A stretch of 32,789 nt of DNA from a virus: the IMG/VR virus record IMGVR_UViG_3300011445_000053, positions 1 through 32,789 of that record. One strand, given 5' to 3'. Below are positions 31,170-32,789 of the stretch, in pieces (positions within the stretch are counted from its first letter, which is position 1; every line of letters starts with the position of its first letter). The notes under the pieces are model-generated. The model was not told where the DNA came from and ran no database searches. It saw only the letters and a program-made list of their open reading frames with translations. The position numbers and the translations under genes were made by a program.

Positions 31170-31834
31170 TTTGGTCCAAGTTTTAATATAGAATCCTTTT
31201 TGTTCTCGTAATGTTTTCGCAGCACCAGGTGGATATCGATCAGGTGATTCAACTCTTCTCTTCCTTCCTTCAGGTAATCCGGGTAATCCAGTACCGGCAG
31301 GAAGAACAACGGGTGGCCTACTACCTTCTTAGCCTGACCAATAAACTCAAAGCTCTTAATACCCGGGGCTGACATATACAATGCAGCTTGCCGGAAATAA
31401 TCGAACTCACGGCTCTTCTTAAGAAAGTCATCCTCGCTCGTACAACTGGTTCCCTTAAGATCCCATACCTTCTGCGCCTTGCGTATATCGAGGTACATAA
31501 GTATAAGCGCACCACGATAAATAAACTGAATCTCGACCTCTGTCTCGGCTCCACGTAAGATCGGCTTAACTCTAGGATCCTCACGGAAGCTCTTCGCCAT
31601 CTGTCCGCACAAGTAATCATCTTTCTCCAGGACTGTTTCTTCTTCATCGGGTTCTAATGCTCGTTTATGATGCTCTGTACCAAAGGTTAGAAAGGACTCG
31701 GACCCGAACCACTGGCTCTCTCCGATCAGCGCTCGTTTCAACGTACTCAAGTATGAGTTGCTGATGTGAGGCTTGTCCGTACGCACTACGTGTGCAAGGT
31801 GTAACACTTTCTCAACTCCGGTTTTAGCCTTCAT
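31166..31834 (-). CDS. PD-(D/E)XK exonuclease (RecB/Cas4-like), 222 aa
   Basis: I start at ATG 31834 (MKAKTGVEKV); a TTG at 31861 would add nine residues. Family features in order: FGTEHHKRAL (H at about 55), D116 in MYLD, D125-x-K127 in WDLKGT, and Q149-x3-Y153 in RQAALYM, the conserved Q/Y motif of phage and Cas4-type nucleases. The metal-binding Asp replaces the more usual Glu in E-x-K. Such enzymes degrade duplex ends in recombination and repair. It overlaps the upstream gene by 11 bases and the downstream gene by ATGA. Confidence 0.8.
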   Translation of the reverse strand: MKAKTGVEKVLHLAHVVRTDKPHISNSYLSTLKRALIGESQWFGSESFLTFGTEHHKRALEPDEEETVLEKDDYLCGQMAKSFREDPRVKPILRGAETEVEIQFIYRGALILMYLDIRKAQKVWDLKGTSCTSEDDFLKKSREFDYFRQAALYMSAPGIKSFEFIGQAKKVVGHPLFFLPVLDYPDYLKEGREELNHLIDIHLVLRKHYENKKDSILKLGPK

Positions 31835-32090
31835 GCCTATTGGGATCAAGTAACTTCTCAAAGTTCTGCCGTTGCTCCAGGTGAGCCATCAGTCCGTCCA
31901 CACCGTCCTTGTGCTGCTCGGCAGCAAACTTGGACATTACCATCAGGCACAGCGCCATGACAGATTGCTTATGGTCCTCGTTTGATTTCTCCAGGTAATC
32001 AAAGCAAGCTCTTGCCAGCTCCAGTATAAGCGGCTTCTCGGGAGATGAACCCCCAAGTTCAACGAGTATATCTATATGATCTTTTCTCAT
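31824..32090 (-). CDS. Helical hypothetical protein, 88 aa
   Basis: Almost entirely helical: KPLILELARACFDYLEKS, then QSVMALCLMVMSKFAAEQ and a charged C-terminus. No metal site or membrane segment is obvious. It begins in an overlap with the upstream gene (ATGA) and overlaps the exonuclease start, so it may act with that enzyme or simply share its mRNA. Not recognised. Confidence 0.55.
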   Translation of the reverse strand: MRKDHIDILVELGGSSPEKPLILELARACFDYLEKSNEDHKQSVMALCLMVMSKFAAEQHKDGVDGLMAHLEQRQNFEKLLDPNRHEG

Positions 32091-32419
32091 AGCGCTTCAA
32101 GTTGTTCAGCTAACCGCTGAGTTTGGTCTTCAACATATGACTCGGAACAAGTGATAAGATTATCACCATAATGGGCGGTATCGAATCCAACGATCCAATG
32201 ACCTTTGAAGTCTTCAGGCCAGCTAAAGCCATCCGGCATTTCTCCATCGTGATAGTGGTTGCTATATGTGAGTCCACCGTGAACGTCCACAGGGATATCA
32301 TAATAAGGTACACCATAATACTTGTGTCCTTCAGGGATAGCAACGTAACCACATCCCCAGCCTGCCTGCATGTATGCTCTCATACCACCCCATGGTGCTG
32401 GTCTTACTACTGTCTTCAT
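32087..32419 (-). CDS. Conserved phage hypothetical protein, 110 aa
   Basis: The combination WGCGYVAIPEGHKYYG, then DVHGGLTYSNHYHD and HWIVGFDTAHYGD is a pattern I know from widespread small phage proteins of undetermined function. Several conserved His, Asp and Cys residues (VHGG, HYHDG, DTAHYGD) could bind metal. It is soluble and compact. Coupled on both sides by ATGA overlaps. Confidence 0.7.
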   Translation of the reverse strand: MKTVVRPAPWGGMRAYMQAGWGCGYVAIPEGHKYYGVPYYDIPVDVHGGLTYSNHYHDGEMPDGFSWPEDFKGHWIVGFDTAHYGDNLITCSESYVEDQTQRLAEQLEAL

Positions 32420-32613
32420 AACTCTCTAAGGTTTGAGATTCGTACTACATCTTCCAGTAACTCGATGATCTTCTCCTGATTCTTGACTCTGACATTGATC
32501 TTGTAATACCACAGGACAAATTCCCTGACCAGCACAAAGACAACGATAGAGAGTACTACAAAGGCAACAATGAAAATGGCTGTTGTTGCCGGATTGAAAT
32601 TATTATAGTTCAT
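32416..32613 (-). CDS. Single-pass membrane protein with helical tail, 65 aa
   Basis: One membrane helix at about residues 11-34 (AIFIVAFVVLSIVVFVLV), then a basic-acidic helical tail (RVKNQEKIIELLEDVVRI) that could form a coiled coil in the cytoplasm. ATG overlaps the stop of the gene to its right (ATGA). Function unknown; small proteins with this layout are common in phage early regions. Confidence 0.6.
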   Translation of the reverse strand: MNYNNFNPATTAIFIVAFVVLSIVVFVLVREFVLWYYKINVRVKNQEKIIELLEDVVRISNLREL

Positions 32614-32789
32614 AGTTTGCGACTCTTAAGTTCTTGTCTAAATATTTTTATCCACTTAACTTTTCCACCGAGATACCCTCTAGGTATAGTCATTTCTCCT
32701 TTACCATTCAAACACCTGATCACATTCTTGATGTGGTCGGTAGTCATATCCTTTACAGGTAGATGTCTCTTATCAGCGGTGATCCATAC
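32610..32789 (-). CDS. Hypothetical phage protein, C-terminal 59 aa (N-terminus beyond the window)
   Basis: The frame is open to the right edge. The visible part, WITADKRHLPVKDMTTDHIK followed by NVIRCLNGKGE, is typical of small phage proteins that carry a W-x-T-x-D-x-R segment and an MxxxHLxN-type helix. It ends in TGA overlapping the next ATG. Function unknown. The start lies beyond the window. Confidence 0.6.
   Translation of the reverse strand, partial: VWITADKRHLPVKDMTTDHIKNVIRCLNGKGEMTIPRGYLGGKVKWIKIFRQELKSRKL

Overview
The window looks like part of the genome of a long-tailed (siphovirus-type) phage or prophage of a Bacteroidota host. Tail, head and adsorption genes run on the + strand from 1 to about 26,000. 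From about 26,000 to the right edge almost everything is on the - strand and consists of short, translationally coupled early-type genes. Host evidence is indirect: start codons mostly lack Shine-Dalgarno sequences and often sit behind A-rich leaders (8613-8630, 18163-18173), the signal peptide at 21,439 ends in a Bacteroidota-like LLAQ cleavage site, and the head and tail proteins have the look of Bacteroidota phage families. No terminase, integrase, polymerase or lysin gene is visible.

Layout of the + strand. Positions 1-1147 hold four small coupled genes and the end of a fifth. They are followed by a tape measure protein (1195-3801), a 1324-residue tail-tip/hub protein (3798-7772), a 261-residue structural protein and a likely tail tube protein (8631-9287). 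Next come portal (9288-11120), MuF-like protein (11074-11925), a 197-base gap, a small head gene, a scaffold-like coiled-coil protein (12521-13396), major capsid protein (13409-14506) and three connector/completion genes up to 16586. A long adsorption module follows (16586-24668): fibre proteins, a LamG plus sialidase-like protein with four Asp boxes, a secreted beta-helix protein with two membrane helices inserted in it, and a collagen-like/pectate-lyase-like spike. Two small proteins with a shared C-terminal tag, a candidate u-spanin and a polytopic membrane protein close the strand.

The most striking region is 26,036-27,907 on the - strand. A 44-residue ribbon-helix-helix gene is followed without a gap by three tandem structured RNA units, a terminator-like hairpin, and a complete Ro60 (TROVE plus vWA) gene. 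The three units share conserved segments (UGACGA, UACUUCGA, AUUUC) at matching positions, while the paired bases around them change in a compensatory way. The unit nearest Ro60 also carries a T arm, a GAAA-capped acceptor-like stem and a D arm in permuted order, the architecture of the tRNA-mimicking bacterial Y RNAs (YrlA class). I read this as a phage-borne Ro60-Y RNA ribonucleoprotein locus with two minimal Y-like RNAs and one tRNA-mimic Y RNA. Such particles elsewhere work with PNPase in structured-RNA decay and quality control. The phage role is unknown.

The - strand right arm (28,145-32,789) is a tight series of small genes joined by ATGA, TGATG or TAATG overlaps. It includes a VRR-NUC nuclease, a PD-(D/E)XK exonuclease, a second RHH-like protein, two paralogous coiled-coil proteins and several single-pass membrane proteins. 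Its overlaps reveal six short genes: 29206-29379, 29367-29525, 30239-30394, 30853-31026, 31023-31169 and the edge-truncated 32610-32789.
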